From: Hanleya hanleyi
Taxonomy: Eukaryota > Mollusca > Polyplacophora > Lepidopleurida > Hanleyidae
Assembly: GCA_036873755.1 (NCBI GenBank)
Contig: JAVTVY010008113.1
Location: forward strand, 1 to 64,000
Reading direction: 5' to 3'
DNA length: 64,000 nucleotides
In this document: positions 54,087 through 64,000 of the stretch, piece by piece
How positions within the stretch are numbered: the first letter of the stretch is position 1
How the letters are laid out: every line of letters starts with the position of its first letter
Position numbers and translations under genes: made by a program
The notes under the pieces: model-generated
Seen by the model: only the letters and a program-made list of their open reading frames with translations
The model's database searches: none
What the model was told of the DNA's origin: nothing

Positions 54087-54890
54087 AGGTAGAATTCGGA
54101 ATGGTCCGAAAGAGAACCAAATCAAGTTCAAGCAGTTCTAAGGGAATTGGTTCAAGAAACATCTTCACGATTTCTCTCTCGCAAGTCAGTTTATAATGGT
54201 CTTACTTGGCCGTATATTGGAAAATATATGTTTTGATGTATTTCTCTTCCTCCCGAAGGAAATTAAATGTCTAATCTGATTAGAAACAGATCCATTCTGG
54301 CGTAAGTTAAGGAATCCGTTTCTGGGTCTGTTATTAATCAGATTGTTAAATGTCAACACCGTTACGGTTGTACAGCCAGATATCATCGGAATGTACTAAA
54401 TCTATTCCTTGGTCGATTGAAGGTACCCGATAACATTCACCTCGGTTGATCTCTACATGGGAAACTACAACGGAGCAATATTGTCCTCCAATGACACATA
54501 CCTTAACTACGATATATCATCAACGATATACGATATATCATCAACATCGTTACTATGGCTGGTAACAGGGTTGATAGAATTTACGTCTTTTTTGTCAAGA
54601 CCTTTTGTCAGTTATTATGTTTTTTGAATTCACAGACTTATTCATAGTCAATAAGATCTCTAAGATAGATGACTAATTTAATCTGCAGACTTCCGCACTA
54701 CGACCAAATAACTTGTTAGTCTAATAACTCCATTAGCGTGATTTATTATCGATGTGTTGTAGATCAGACATTGGATTTACATAAAACGAGAGAAGATATA
54801 TAACCGTTTCTTGACAAACTGAGACAAATCGTCACTTTTGGCAACTAAACCAGATAGGAGGAGAGAACTCTTGTTTGGGGGAGCCGGTCA
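54087..54890. other. No recognised gene
   Basis: AT-rich. A short tandem CAACGATATACGATATATCAT near 54515-54545. Nothing else seen. Confidence 0.4.
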
Positions 54891-54899
54891 CTAAAAGGT

Positions 54900-56690
54900 C
54901 ACTACCGGATCAAACGTCCCTTCCGGTGGTGAAGCGGTAACTTCCGGCTCAAGCCTCCGCGCACAGAAAGGAGTCCTTCATTCATGTAAATTCCTAGTGA
55001 CGTCAATGTTAATGTCGCTTCGTCTGAATCTTCGGCAATGGCCATAGTGAAGAACTCGTGGAGAAGCATCTGACTGGGTGGGTGTGTCGTGAAAGTAGGG
55101 CTATGGCACACATGTGGAGTGGGAAAAGGGCATTGGAATGAACGTTTTGGTGTCGGGGTGGACCAATATTGGTCCGATTGGGTCGTGTGAGTTGTCCTTG
55201 TGAAGCACTCGAGGAGTAGAGTCAGACTGGGAGTGATATGTGCCTGCGCACACAGGGAGTAGTGGAGAAGGGGGAGTTTCGGAAGGGCAAAGGTGGTCCT
55301 GTTCGCTCTGGCTACCTGGTAGAGTGTGTTTGTGTGTAAGTTTGTGTGGAGAAGGAGGAAGAGAAGAAATGGAGTTGAGTGAGTGCAAGTGAGTGAGTGA
55401 GTGAGTGAGTCACACACACATGATTTGACCATTGACCCTTGATGGAAATGACGTCATCACTGGAAGTAACGTCATCACCGGAAGTGGTATCATCTCCCGC
55501 AGGCCCGCTCACTGGCGGCAGTCCCGCATCCTCTTCCAAGTGACGTCTTCGTCGGAAGTGACGTCATCGCCGGAAGTGACGACATCGCACGCATACACAG
55601 GTCCCTGGCATAGGATACACCAGGGTGTGTACAGTATGCTTGAGCGATATAAGGAACATCTGTGGTCCCAATCGGTCATGATGGGTGTCGTCGTGAAGCT
55701 CCTGGTATGTAAACTAGGACCAGGGTAATTTTCACTGCAATTGAACTCGTGCGCATGCGCAGTCGAGGAGTGGTAGAGAGAGAATTACAGGGGAGCACAG
55801 GGAGTGTTTAAGTGATTTAGGGACCATCCTTGGTCCAACCATGGTGTGCAGGGTGTCGTCTTGAGCGCCTGTTTAATACAGTCACACAGTATCCTGGTCA
55901 TGGTGTGACTGTGACGTTATAATGCGCACGCGCATTCAAAGAGTAATAGAGATCGTGTTTTGGCGATCTAGGTGTCATTCTGGGTCCAAATGGGGCGTGC
56001 AGTGTGGGAATCTGTTGTGGTTGACTAGTGCTGTTTTTTATTGAAGTGACATCACGGCACGCATGCGCAGTCATGGTGTAGAAAGGACATGTTTGGTGCA
56101 CAGAGTCCTGTTTGGGCGATCTCTGGACAATTGGTCCAAAGTGTGCCATGCGTTGTGTAGTCTTGGATTTCTTGCTCTGTAGAATAAGACTGAAGATGTT
56201 ATCAGGGCCGCGTGCGCATGCGAAGACGCCGGGACGCCTGGTGTAGGAAAATTTGGTGATAGATGGACCATACTTCAACCAAATTTGACGTGCATGGTGT
56301 CTTGTTGAAGCTCTCGTTATGCAGAATTAGACGGAGGGAAGGTCTCGTAGTGTAGACTAGGTTTGGTGTGGTTCTAACTTGAAATGGCATCATACTGTGC
56401 ACGCGCAGTCGAGGAGTAGTGTCCGGACATGTCGGAGTGTACAGGAGCGTGTCTGGGTGATCTAGGAGCCTTCCAGAATTAAAATATAGCATGCACGGCC
56501 TGGTAATGAAGCGCTCATGGTGTAGAACACGACTCGGGTGTGGTCCACATGACTGTGACATCATCTGTAACGTCATCTATTTCGTCATCCGTAGTAGAGA
56601 AAGCGGTGAGTCACTCGGGTGAGCACTTGAGACATGCCTACTCCTATTCATTAGCCCATAGAGACGGGTATGTGGCCCTTGAAGATGCGT
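54900..56690. repeat. Left arm of foldback element E
   Basis: Degenerate CRE/NRF1-family units (for example GACGTCATCACCGGAAGTG at 55470 and GTGCGCATGCGCAG at 55750). The inner part 56490-56680 (GTAGAACACGACTCGGGTG...CACTTGAGACATGCCTA) pairs with 57620-57470 reversed. Outer boundaries are uncertain. Confidence 0.6.
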
Positions 56691-57029
56691 GTAGACCCTG
56701 GACTGCAGCCATGGAAGACTATTGATAGAACTGACGTCATCAGTATTAAAGGAAGCGCAATTAAGCGGCTACCTACTCCCTAATACACTAACCCATGGGA
56801 GTGGGCATGTGAAGTTCGGGGTGCACTATGGCGTCCTATAACGCCTTAACACAGTCAGATGCTAGGAACAGGAATGACCAACAACAACAACAAGCATATT
56901 ACGTATTACAAATTTTATTATCCCCTCCATTACATCACATCCAACCTGGGTGAGCCACGTTTGGTGTGTTTACAGTTGCCGTAAGTTATTATCCATGTGT
57001 CAGACCGTGTTCACTCTTGTCTAATCAGT

Positions 57030-57300
57030 AGCCGCCCTTTGAGAATCTGCCATTGTGTTGCGTAAATCTTCGGGCATGTTCGCCCTTGTCCGTTAGACAC
57101 ACTCGCCGGGTGGGTCTTTGGGGCCATCCACGAAATGCACGTGGCCCATTGTTGTTTATCTCTCTTCCTATCATTTGATTGCGTTAAGGCGTTATAGGTC
57201 AACAGTTGTTGACAAAAGTTTAAAATATCGTACTCGCGTCTTTTCCATATGATCTCAAGTATTCCGTAACTATCCAACTCCATAGTGTAGCCCAAGCTCG
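57030..57300 (-). pseudogene. Unrecognised minus-strand gene fragment in element E
   Basis: The longest reading (MELDSYGILEIIWKRREYD..., from about 57281) looks protein-like at its start. It is followed by a 3' end (DKGEHARRF...SKGGY in another frame) related to 11600-11680, and then an AATAAA-type signal at about 56907-56915. The same 3' end appears at 38990-39070. Frames do not agree between copies, so the product cannot be defined. Confidence 0.35.
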
Positions 57301-57469
57301 ACATGCACACTCGTATATATTATATTGGGAAGTAGGTAACCGCTTATTCCCACGTGCGCACCTAATCCGAACGTATTTGCGCTTCCTCTACTACTGATGA
57401 CGTCATTTCCATCAATAATTTTCTGTGGCTGCACACCAGTGTCTATATGCATATCCAAGGGTTACATAC

Positions 57470-59100
57470 CCGCCTCTATGGGCTAGTGTATAGGAGTATA
57501 GGCATGTCTCAAGTGCGCACACGAGCGACTAAGCGCTTTCTCTACTATGGATGACGTTACAGATGACGGCACGGTAATCTGTGCAGCACCCGAGTCGTGT
57601 TCTACACCACGAACGCTTCATCACGATAACTTGCATGCATTATTAGAATCCGCGAAGGCCCCTATATCAACGAAACACACCCGAACATGCCCAGACACTA
57701 ACACGCCTCGGCTGCTCATGCATACCATGACGTCACTTCCAGTCAAAACTACACCAAGCCTAGTCGAGGGCTTCACATCGAATACGGATGAAGTATGGCC
57801 CATCTATCCTCAAAGTCTCCAACAACAGGCGTCTCTCATGTCTACTCATGCGCACAATGATGACACCAGACACAACACGACGGCCCGGGTAACATCCACA
57901 GTCTTATTCTACAGAGCAAGAGATTCAAGATGACAACACGCATGGCACATTTGGACCAAGGATTGTCCATAGATCGCCCAAACAGGCCCATGCGGAGCCG
58001 AACATGCCCTTTTTACATCTTGAATGCGCATCCGCACCGTGACGTCACTTCGATAAAAAATCAGTCCAAGTCTACACCACGAGAGTTCTCCACCCTGCAC
58101 GGCCCATTTGGAATAGGGTGGCACCTAGATCACCCAAACACATCATTGCGTAGCCGAGCATGCGCATCATGACATCACACTCACACCATGGGCAAGCAAG
58201 AGCTTTAGGAGAACACCCTGCACACCATATATGGTATCAAACACACTCTGGGCGCCCATAAAATTCTCCCTTTCTCTACTACTCCTCGCACCGCAAAATA
58301 AAAACCATGATGAAAACCATCCTAGTCCTAGTCTATGCAGCGAGAGCTTCAAGAGGACACTATTGCTGAATGCGACGTTAAACCTTAATTCTCTCTCTCT
58401 CCTTTCAAGAGGACACCCAGCATTATCGATTGGGACCACGCATGGCCCTTAGATCGTTCAAACACAACCCTGCATGCCCTACAATGCCCTCTTTCTCTAC
58501 AACTCCTCGACTGCCCATGCGCACCATAACCTCACTTTCGGTCAATACCATACCAGTCGTCGTCTACTCTACGAAAGCTTCAATATGGCGCCCTGTGCGG
58601 CCTACTGGTACCAAGACTGACCCTCATATCGCCCAAGCACGCCCTTGTGCACCTCCAAAATGTCCACTTTCGCTACTATGTTTCTACTGCACATTCGTAC
58701 CATGACGTCATTTCCAGTGAAAACCACCCTATTTCTAGTCTACACCACGATAATCTCACTTCCAGTCCAAACAGAGACCAAGAATAGTCCCTATTTCGCC
58801 CAAACACGCCCTTTCGCAACCCTAAATGCCCTCTTTCGCTGTCACGTTCCGACAGCGCATGCGCATCATGGCCCCCTTTCCATTACAAACCACCCAATTC
58901 ATAGTCTACTCCATGAACCCTGTTCGACCCCACTGGGACCAAGAATAGCCCATATCTCGCCCAAACACGACGTAGTCCAGTTATTGTCTGCAAAATCTGC
59001 TTTCGCTAATACTTCTCGACTGTGCATGCACACCGTCTTGTCATTTCCATTCCAAACTACTCCAGTCGTAGTCTAATTCACGTGCGGGGTTAGCCCACAT
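57470..59100. repeat. Right arm of foldback element E
   Basis: Reverse complement of the left arm in order, with TACCACGAACGCTTC, GCGCACCATGACGTCACTTCC and CCATGCGCATCATG blocks every 150-250 bp. Heavily diverged, no gene. A reversed SINE-like head (AAGGTTTAACGTCGCATTC on minus) is inserted at 58362-58410. Confidence 0.6.
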
Positions 59101-59424
59101 ATCTTCCAAAACGTCCACCACATGCCTTTCTGACAAGTGCGCATGTGTACCAAGAATTCCAGCAAATGTCAACCAACGGCCTCGACACTCCCTCCATCTT
59201 ACGCTACAGTATCAGACAGACCGAACAAATACCCACAACCAATACATTACTCCACCAGAATTTTTTTTTTTTTTTTTGTGAAAGGATGGCACTGGTATGC
59301 CAGTTCAGAAAAGAAGGTTTTTGTTGAAAATTTTACAACGAAATTTATGGACGAAAAGAACACCCCATTGTCGGTTTCTTGCTCACAATTTGTAGTGTGG
59401 AGAGCACCCTAAAGTGAGACATGG
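59101..59424. other. No recognised gene; poly-T tract
   Basis: A (T)16 run at about 59262-59277. The flanking open frames have no conserved features. Confidence 0.4.
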
Positions 59425-59640
59425 AAGCACCTAGCCCCGGTATTAGGGGTCGTGTTGTCATGTCCACATGAACAGCTGCAATCAAAGCGTAACTGAGATG
59501 GAAATCATCACAGGGATCACTTTTGGCTCTTGTGATGTTTTTAGAAATATGCACTCAGTATACTTGTCTGTGGGGTCTTATGACTTCTTGTCAGAATCCC
59601 GGCATCGTTTTCCACCACCCGTAAAACAAACTCTGCATTA
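59425..59640 (+). mobile_element. Penelope-like 3'-region fragment, diverged
   Basis: CACCTAGCCCCGGTATTAGGGGTCGTG and CACATGAACAGCTGCAATCAAAGCGTAACTGAGATG follow the order of 19795-19880, then ATCACAGGGATCACTTTTGG and GTCTGTGGGGTC as at 61280-61370. Confidence 0.5.
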
Positions 59641-60329
59641 TCTTGGGAAGATACGATCGATAAATCGCGCAGTCATTATAACTTAATTATTCAGAATTAA
59701 AAGTCATATGAAATGTTTGATAGACCGGTCATTAGTCCCCTAGATTATCGAGCATCATTGATTAGCCTGTCACTGTAATTTAGGATATTCAGTTAATGCA
59801 ATACATGCATGCATCCCAATTACGGCTTCGAGTCCACCATGTTTACGGGCTTTGGTTAGTACTGATGAAAGTGCAGTTTTCCAAATGACGAGCTTTTCAA
59901 TCCCAATAGCTGAACCCACTCGGACCATCCGTACAGTTCCGACAATCAATCGATGAACGATGCCCGGACCTTGTCGAGATCAATTACCAGAAAAGCGTCC
60001 ACATGTGTGCTGATCATCAATTCAGCCAGTCAGTCGTGACGGTTCGTTTCTCTCGACCGGCTTTCCTTTTGAAATTTCCCACAGTCGCACGTCTATAGAA
60101 ACTGACAATTTTAAATCGGTGGGCGAGAAATAAACATCCGGCTGGAGAGAAAATATGTTTCATCTTGGGGCTAAGATAACGTCCGCTGTCAAAACAATAA
60201 CTGCACTATTCCGATAAAGACATATGGAGTCAAAATATCTCTGGGCAAAGGCGGCTACTACCCACCGTACTCATATACCGAGGTAAACAGGCCCAGGCAG
60301 ATTTCTTATGATATATGGTTCGGTACATG
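59641..60329. other. No recognised gene
   Basis: Moderately AT-rich, with no repeat or conserved reading noticed. Confidence 0.4.
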
Positions 60330-60709
60330 GTTAATCTTCGGCTAACCGGTCGTCGTCGAGTAGCACTTCGTCCACATCCGCCACGGCATGTTCGAAGGCA
60401 GCTCATAGGTGGGGATGAAGAGTGTAATGCATCGTGGATGCAATCGTGCGTTAAGTAAAGAAGGAGCTACCCCAGATGCAGACCTTGTGACATATATGAA
60501 TGAGGTCGTAGTCGAGTTCACCAGACAACACCAGTTTGAATTTGGCCCAACCCCTACGGGACAGACGAATGACAGCCGGTTGGGGCTGTGTCCGGGTTAC
60601 GATAGCCCACATTCCCGATGTCTTTGATGATCTCGACGCGCTTATCATACACAAGTAGAAAGACATCGGGGATAAGGTTTAAAAAAGCGCGTAAGAGATA
60701 CTCTGTCAT
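60330..60709 (-). pseudogene. Small Polinton protein, family S, third copy (broken)
   Basis: ATG at 60707-60709. MTEYLLRAFLNLIPDVFLLVY matches the start of 37286-36825. A frameshift near 60600 precedes VIRLSRRGWAKFKLVLSGELDYDLIHI, a stop at about 60451, then MHYTLHPHL, stop, AAFEHAVADVDEVLLDD. All conserved blocks are present in order, so this is a decayed copy of the whole gene with no other Polinton gene beside it. Confidence 0.75.
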
Positions 60710-60979
60710 CAAGAACTGCTCTTGTGTAAAGCTGAACCAACGCTTGTGGTGCTCACAAATGAATGGTAGGCCTGGGCGTGGACTTCCTCTGCGTCCGCAC
60801 CAGTACACTGACGCTGGATGCATATTGCCGATTGGCTAGTATACATGGGCTAGATATCCCATCAAAAGCCTAAACTTTGAGTGGATATTCTGATTGGCAA
60901 GCGTAATTGGGATAGATATCCACCGCTTGCGCATGCTCTCATTCGAAAAATGAAGAACAGCTTTAACAGAACCCTGCCT

Positions 60980-61270
60980 GCCCATGCAGACTAGAGTGAA
61001 AGAATGTATATATTCTCCTGTCCCAAGTGCATATCGAAAACGCGGTTTCTCTACTACTGATGACGTTACAGATGACGCCACAATCATCTAACTTCTCTGA
61101 AGTGAGTTCATGATCCACATGCATCTCCATGATCCACATGCCCCTATGGACTAGTGTATATGGATATTATAGGTAGGCGTCTATTCCGATGTGCGCTTCA
61201 TCTGTGACGTCATCAGCAGTAGGGAAAGGGCATTTTCGGATGCGCGTGGGAGTGATTGGAGGCGATATGT
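60980..61270. repeat. Small inverted CRE-family fragment
   Basis: TCTCTACTACTGATGACGTTACAGATGACG at 61045 and CATCTGTGACGTCATCAGCAGTAGGGAAAG at 61199 are opposed copies of the inner arm of element E (56560-56620 / 57530-57570). Confidence 0.55.
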
Positions 61271-61275
61271 TCCAA

Positions 61276-61480
61276 ATGTGGGAAACAGATCATCACAGGG
61301 ATCACTTTTGTTCTTGTGATGTTCTTAGAAATATATGCAGTCAGTATAGATTTGTCTGTGGGGTCATATGGCTTCTCGTCAGTACGCCGGTATCGTTTTC
61401 CATCACCCTTTTATATTTGCGTTCTAATTGTTTCCTGTATATAGTAAGATTCTGCCTCGGGGCTTGCCAAACCATTGTGA
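61276..61480 (+). mobile_element. Penelope-like 3'-region fragment, diverged
   Basis: ATCACAGGGATCACTTTTG, GTCAGTACGCCGGTATCG, TTTTATATTTGCGTTCTAAT and TGTATATAGTAAGATTCTGCC align with 45580-45690 and 59500-59620. Confidence 0.5.
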
Positions 61481-61523
61481 TTCTACATTTGTGACTGAAA
61501 TATTTGTATCCATCATAGAGAGG

Positions 61524-61832
61524 ATGGAGAAAGAACAGGATCAGGGAACAGAGAGCAAAGAACAGGTTCAAGGCAGGAGAAAAAGAATTGGAACGGAGAA
61601 GGAGCAATATCAGCTAGGGCAAGAGCCTGAACCTTTGGCGCTAAACTCCCAATTGTCCACTACTACTAACCTAACGAGAAAGCATTCAGAACTCGCAACT
61701 TCGCCAGAATCGGTAATAAATTATACGAACATATTCAGGACATCGACGAAATTCCGAAAATATCGAGGATTGATATACGTGAATGTCGGATCTGACACAA
61801 TAGACTTATCACGTACGGCATATATAAATTGA
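61524..61832 (+). CDS. Hypothetical hydrophilic 102-residue ORF
   Basis: MEKEQDQGTESKEQVQ..., rich in Glu, Gln and Lys in the first half, ending RTAYIN. It starts about 110 bp after a TTTATATTT in the Penelope-like fragment. There is no second copy and no known domain. It could be chance. Confidence 0.2.
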   Translation: MEKEQDQGTESKEQVQGRRKRIGTEKEQYQLGQEPEPLALNSQLSTTTNLTRKHSELATSPESVINYTNIFRTSTKFRKYRGLIYVNVGSDTIDLSRTAYIN

Positions 61833-61845
61833 ACAATTCGAAAGT

Positions 61846-62010
61846 GTACCGATGTGGTGAATAAGAATGTCCTGGTGATGAGTGTCCCTTTTCATATCTT
61901 TTTCTATTGCAACCAAGGACGGACACTTGTCGCCAATGTAGAGAAAAGTGTCCTAGCTGGGTTAGAAGACAGGGGCCGGACACTCTTAGCCACCGGACAT
62001 TCTTAGCCTC
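61846..62010. repeat. ~150-bp two-copy repeat, copy 2
   Basis: Pairs with 47880-48072 (about 85% alike) in the same orientation. The flanking sequences are unrelated. Confidence 0.6.
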
Positions 62011-63295
62011 CACATCGGCTTTCTTGGATGGAATACATTTATTTCGTGCATTTGTTCCTTATTTTCAATGCAACTTTATAATGTAGTGCCGGTGTTCATT
62101 TGTTATTCCACCAATTGTCATTAACTCTCACATTCACATATACGATCTGTGATTGGTGATCCGTGATAATGTTCATCAAATACACAGGTGTAGGATCAAA
62201 GGATATGGAAATGAAGCCACGAAATATACATGCATTTTCTACATGCATCATCAGTCCCCGTTATTTTGTTTGCGTGATGTAAACATATTTATATTTGATC
62301 AGTTTTGAAAGAAAAAATACAGAGGAACGTGAATGGACATAACAATTTTGAGCTAAAAAGGTCAAATGATAATAGAAATCACATCCTAATAAATTAAAGT
62401 CTTATCCAGGCCTATGATGGATTTGATATTCAGGCTAAGGTCTCTACAGCGAAGCAAACGAGGTATAGAGGCGAGAATTAAGAAGAAGAAAAAATTGATT
62501 GTCAGAAATCTCCAAAGCTAAAAACTACTATGCCACTGCATGCAATTGCTGTTTGTATTTTGGGTTATGTTCCTGCTTCTCTGTCCCGTTTGACCCTTTC
62601 ACGCTCATAAACAGCTTGTGTCACTTACATCCCTCTTCTCCTTGTTCTCAATCTCTTTGGGATCTGCTTCAATTGGATTAGCTCTGAACAGCTTTCAATG
62701 ACTACAGATAAACTTGCACTTACAGTATGTAAATTTATGTACATTTGATGTTCCCGGCCCCAGTGGGCGTTAAATGCCCTTCTTCATTTCTGATTTATTC
62801 AAATCACCCCCAGTGACCTCAAAGCTTTATCCTAACAAAAATTCACGACCGTTCAACCAAAACTGTGACATTGTCTGTAATACAATCCCATGAGCACATT
62901 TCAATGACGACAGACTCAATTTTGTTTTAAAGGAGTACTTACCTTATTTTTGAGTGTGACGATATTTATCAGCAATAGTATTCCAAAACTCATTATATCA
63001 AACTTATGTTGATAAAATGCGAAGGCGGAAGTGAGTGTATACTCATCTAAAAACGTCACAACGTCATGAAAATGTTTACGAACTTAGAAGCATCGTCGTT
63101 CAACTCAAATCAGTGGACAATTTGCAGAGGACGCTCTTTTAGTTACCGCTCAGCTTCAAATTTTGTCCAGATTAAATCGGGCAAGTCTCAGTTGAAAAAC
63201 TTGGGGAAGAAATTGTTCAGTGGGCGGAGATAATCTAAACCAATTTGCTTTTAGGAATTACCCCCGTAGGATTGGCAGCGCCAGTTTTGCCCTCG
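62011..63295. other. No recognised gene
   Basis: AT-rich unique-looking sequence. This is the stretch of the window with least repeat character and may be ordinary host intergenic or intronic DNA. Confidence 0.4.
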
Positions 63296-63304
63296 AATTA
63301 AAAC

Positions 63305-63520
63305 CAATCTCGAAACCAGAGCTATCCGGTCCTGTCCTCCCTACTAGGCTCTGGGACGGCGCTCAGCAGTACGATCGGTCATTGGATAACACACAACACC
63401 CTAGAATTTAGCAATCTCGAAACCAGAGCTATCCGGTCCTGTCCTCCCTACTATGCTCTGGGAGGGCGCTCGGCAGTACGATCGGTCATTGGATAGAACA
63501 CAAAACCCTAGAATTTAGAA
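63305..63520. repeat. 107-bp tandem duplication
   Basis: TCGAAACCAGAGCTATCCGG at 63310 and 63417, two units with a few substitutions (ACTAGGCTC/ACTATGCTC). Confidence 0.9.
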
Positions 63521-63660
63521 CATAACGAGAGCGTATCTGTGGGGATCAAGCCGACGTCCCGACGTCATGAATGTTACGAGCGCGTCTGAAAGATGACGTA
63601 GCCTACTAGAATTCTTTATGCATTCTTGCGAAACATTTTTTTATTCTGACGTTATGACAC
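63511..63660. repeat. ~150-bp direct repeat, copy 1
   Basis: GAATTTAGAACATAACGAGAGC to TTCTGACGTTATGAC. Repeated at 63847-64000 with about 90% identity, and reaching the window end. Confidence 0.85.
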
Positions 63661-63846
63661 TGGCCATGAAAATGACTCATGACTGACGTTCTATAAAGAA
63701 TAGGATATGTTCCAATGGAACCGGAAGGGGCCACGTGAAAGAATTTTTCAATGTATTATGGGACCAATTTTCAGCGACCGTCGTCCCAGGGGTTCGTCGG
63801 AGCGGCCAATTTTCCAGCGGAGAGCGCCCCCTGGTGGCGAGGTTGA

Positions 63847-64000
63847 GAATTTAGAACATAACGAGAGCGTATCTATGGAGATTAAGCCAACGTCCCGACG
63901 TCATGGATGTTACGAGCGCGTTTGAAAGATGACGTAGCCTACCAGAACTCTTTATGCATTCTTCCGAAACATTTTCTATTCTGACGTCATGACGTTATGA
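63847..64000. repeat. ~150-bp direct repeat, copy 2
   Basis: Same as 63511-63660. 63661-63846 between the copies is unique and GC-richer. The repeat may continue past the window. Confidence 0.85.

Noticed and set aside
56880..57310. Minus-strand frame at 57011-57310 as an intact gene of about 99 residues
   Set aside because: The related copy at 11600-12000 uses a different frame over the shared 3' part, so this open frame is not supported as the true product.

Overview
This is animal nuclear DNA, probably from a marine invertebrate. There are no bacterial operons. TATA-box promoters and AATAAA-type signals occur, and the window is full of eukaryotic mobile elements. Two short SINE-like heads (22292-22347 and 58362-58410, reverse strand) resemble a repeat I associate with molluscs, so a mollusc or related lophotrochozoan is my best guess. 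It is not proven. I see no convincing host gene, tRNA, rRNA or CRISPR array.

The window is a nest of Polinton/Maverick-type DNA transposons, which are virus-like and self-synthesising, together with their long, modular inverted repeats and the retroelements that landed in them. The clearest unit is a bounded element at 30334-40750. It has 1.6-1.9 kb terminal inverted repeats (TIRs) and a near-perfect 6-bp target duplication (CATAGA/CATGGA). Its core lies entirely on the minus strand and reads: tail-anchored small protein, two paralogous small proteins, intact chromodomain integrase, single-pass membrane protein, packaging ATPase, minor-capsid remnant, double-jelly-roll major capsid protein, and the C-terminal half of an adenovirus-type cysteine protease. 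It has no DNA polymerase B (PolB). Damaged relatives occur at 1-3170 (tail-anchored protein plus a PolB N-terminal region split by an inversion), at 43065-46823 (capsid block and integrase block in opposite orientations) and at 60330-60709 (another small-protein copy).

Region by region: 1-3170 is a Polinton core between inverted GT/CA arms. 3180-8640 is a modular TIR-like tract with CRE (TGACGTCA) triplets, tandem units, CCAAT clusters, a 1452-bp tandem duplication and 155-bp arrays. 8640-10330 is a degenerate ~120-bp array. 11485-13760 holds two opposed copies of an unrecognised gene. 16864-20174 is a Penelope-like retroelement with an N-terminal GIY-YIG domain (Naiad-type order). 20175-27560 is a gene-free inverted-repeat element containing a 21-bp satellite and a 5'-truncated CR1/L2-like LINE. 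28950-30115 is a three-unit AT-rich repeat. 30334-40750 is the bounded Polinton. 41770-42900 is a ~124-bp array. 43065-46823 is the rearranged Polinton. 51227-54086 and about 54900-59100 are large gene-poor foldbacks of the CRE-rich family.

Two themes tie the region together. First, the inverted repeats are built from exchangeable modules rich in transcription-factor-like motifs: DR1 AGGTCAAAGGTCA, CRE TGACGTCA, NRF1-like GCGCATGCGC, CCAAT and ETS-like sites. Second, 5'-truncated 3' ends of the Penelope-like family are scattered through the Polintons. They interrupt two genes and sit in the leader of a third. All family assignments come from reading motifs, not from database searches.
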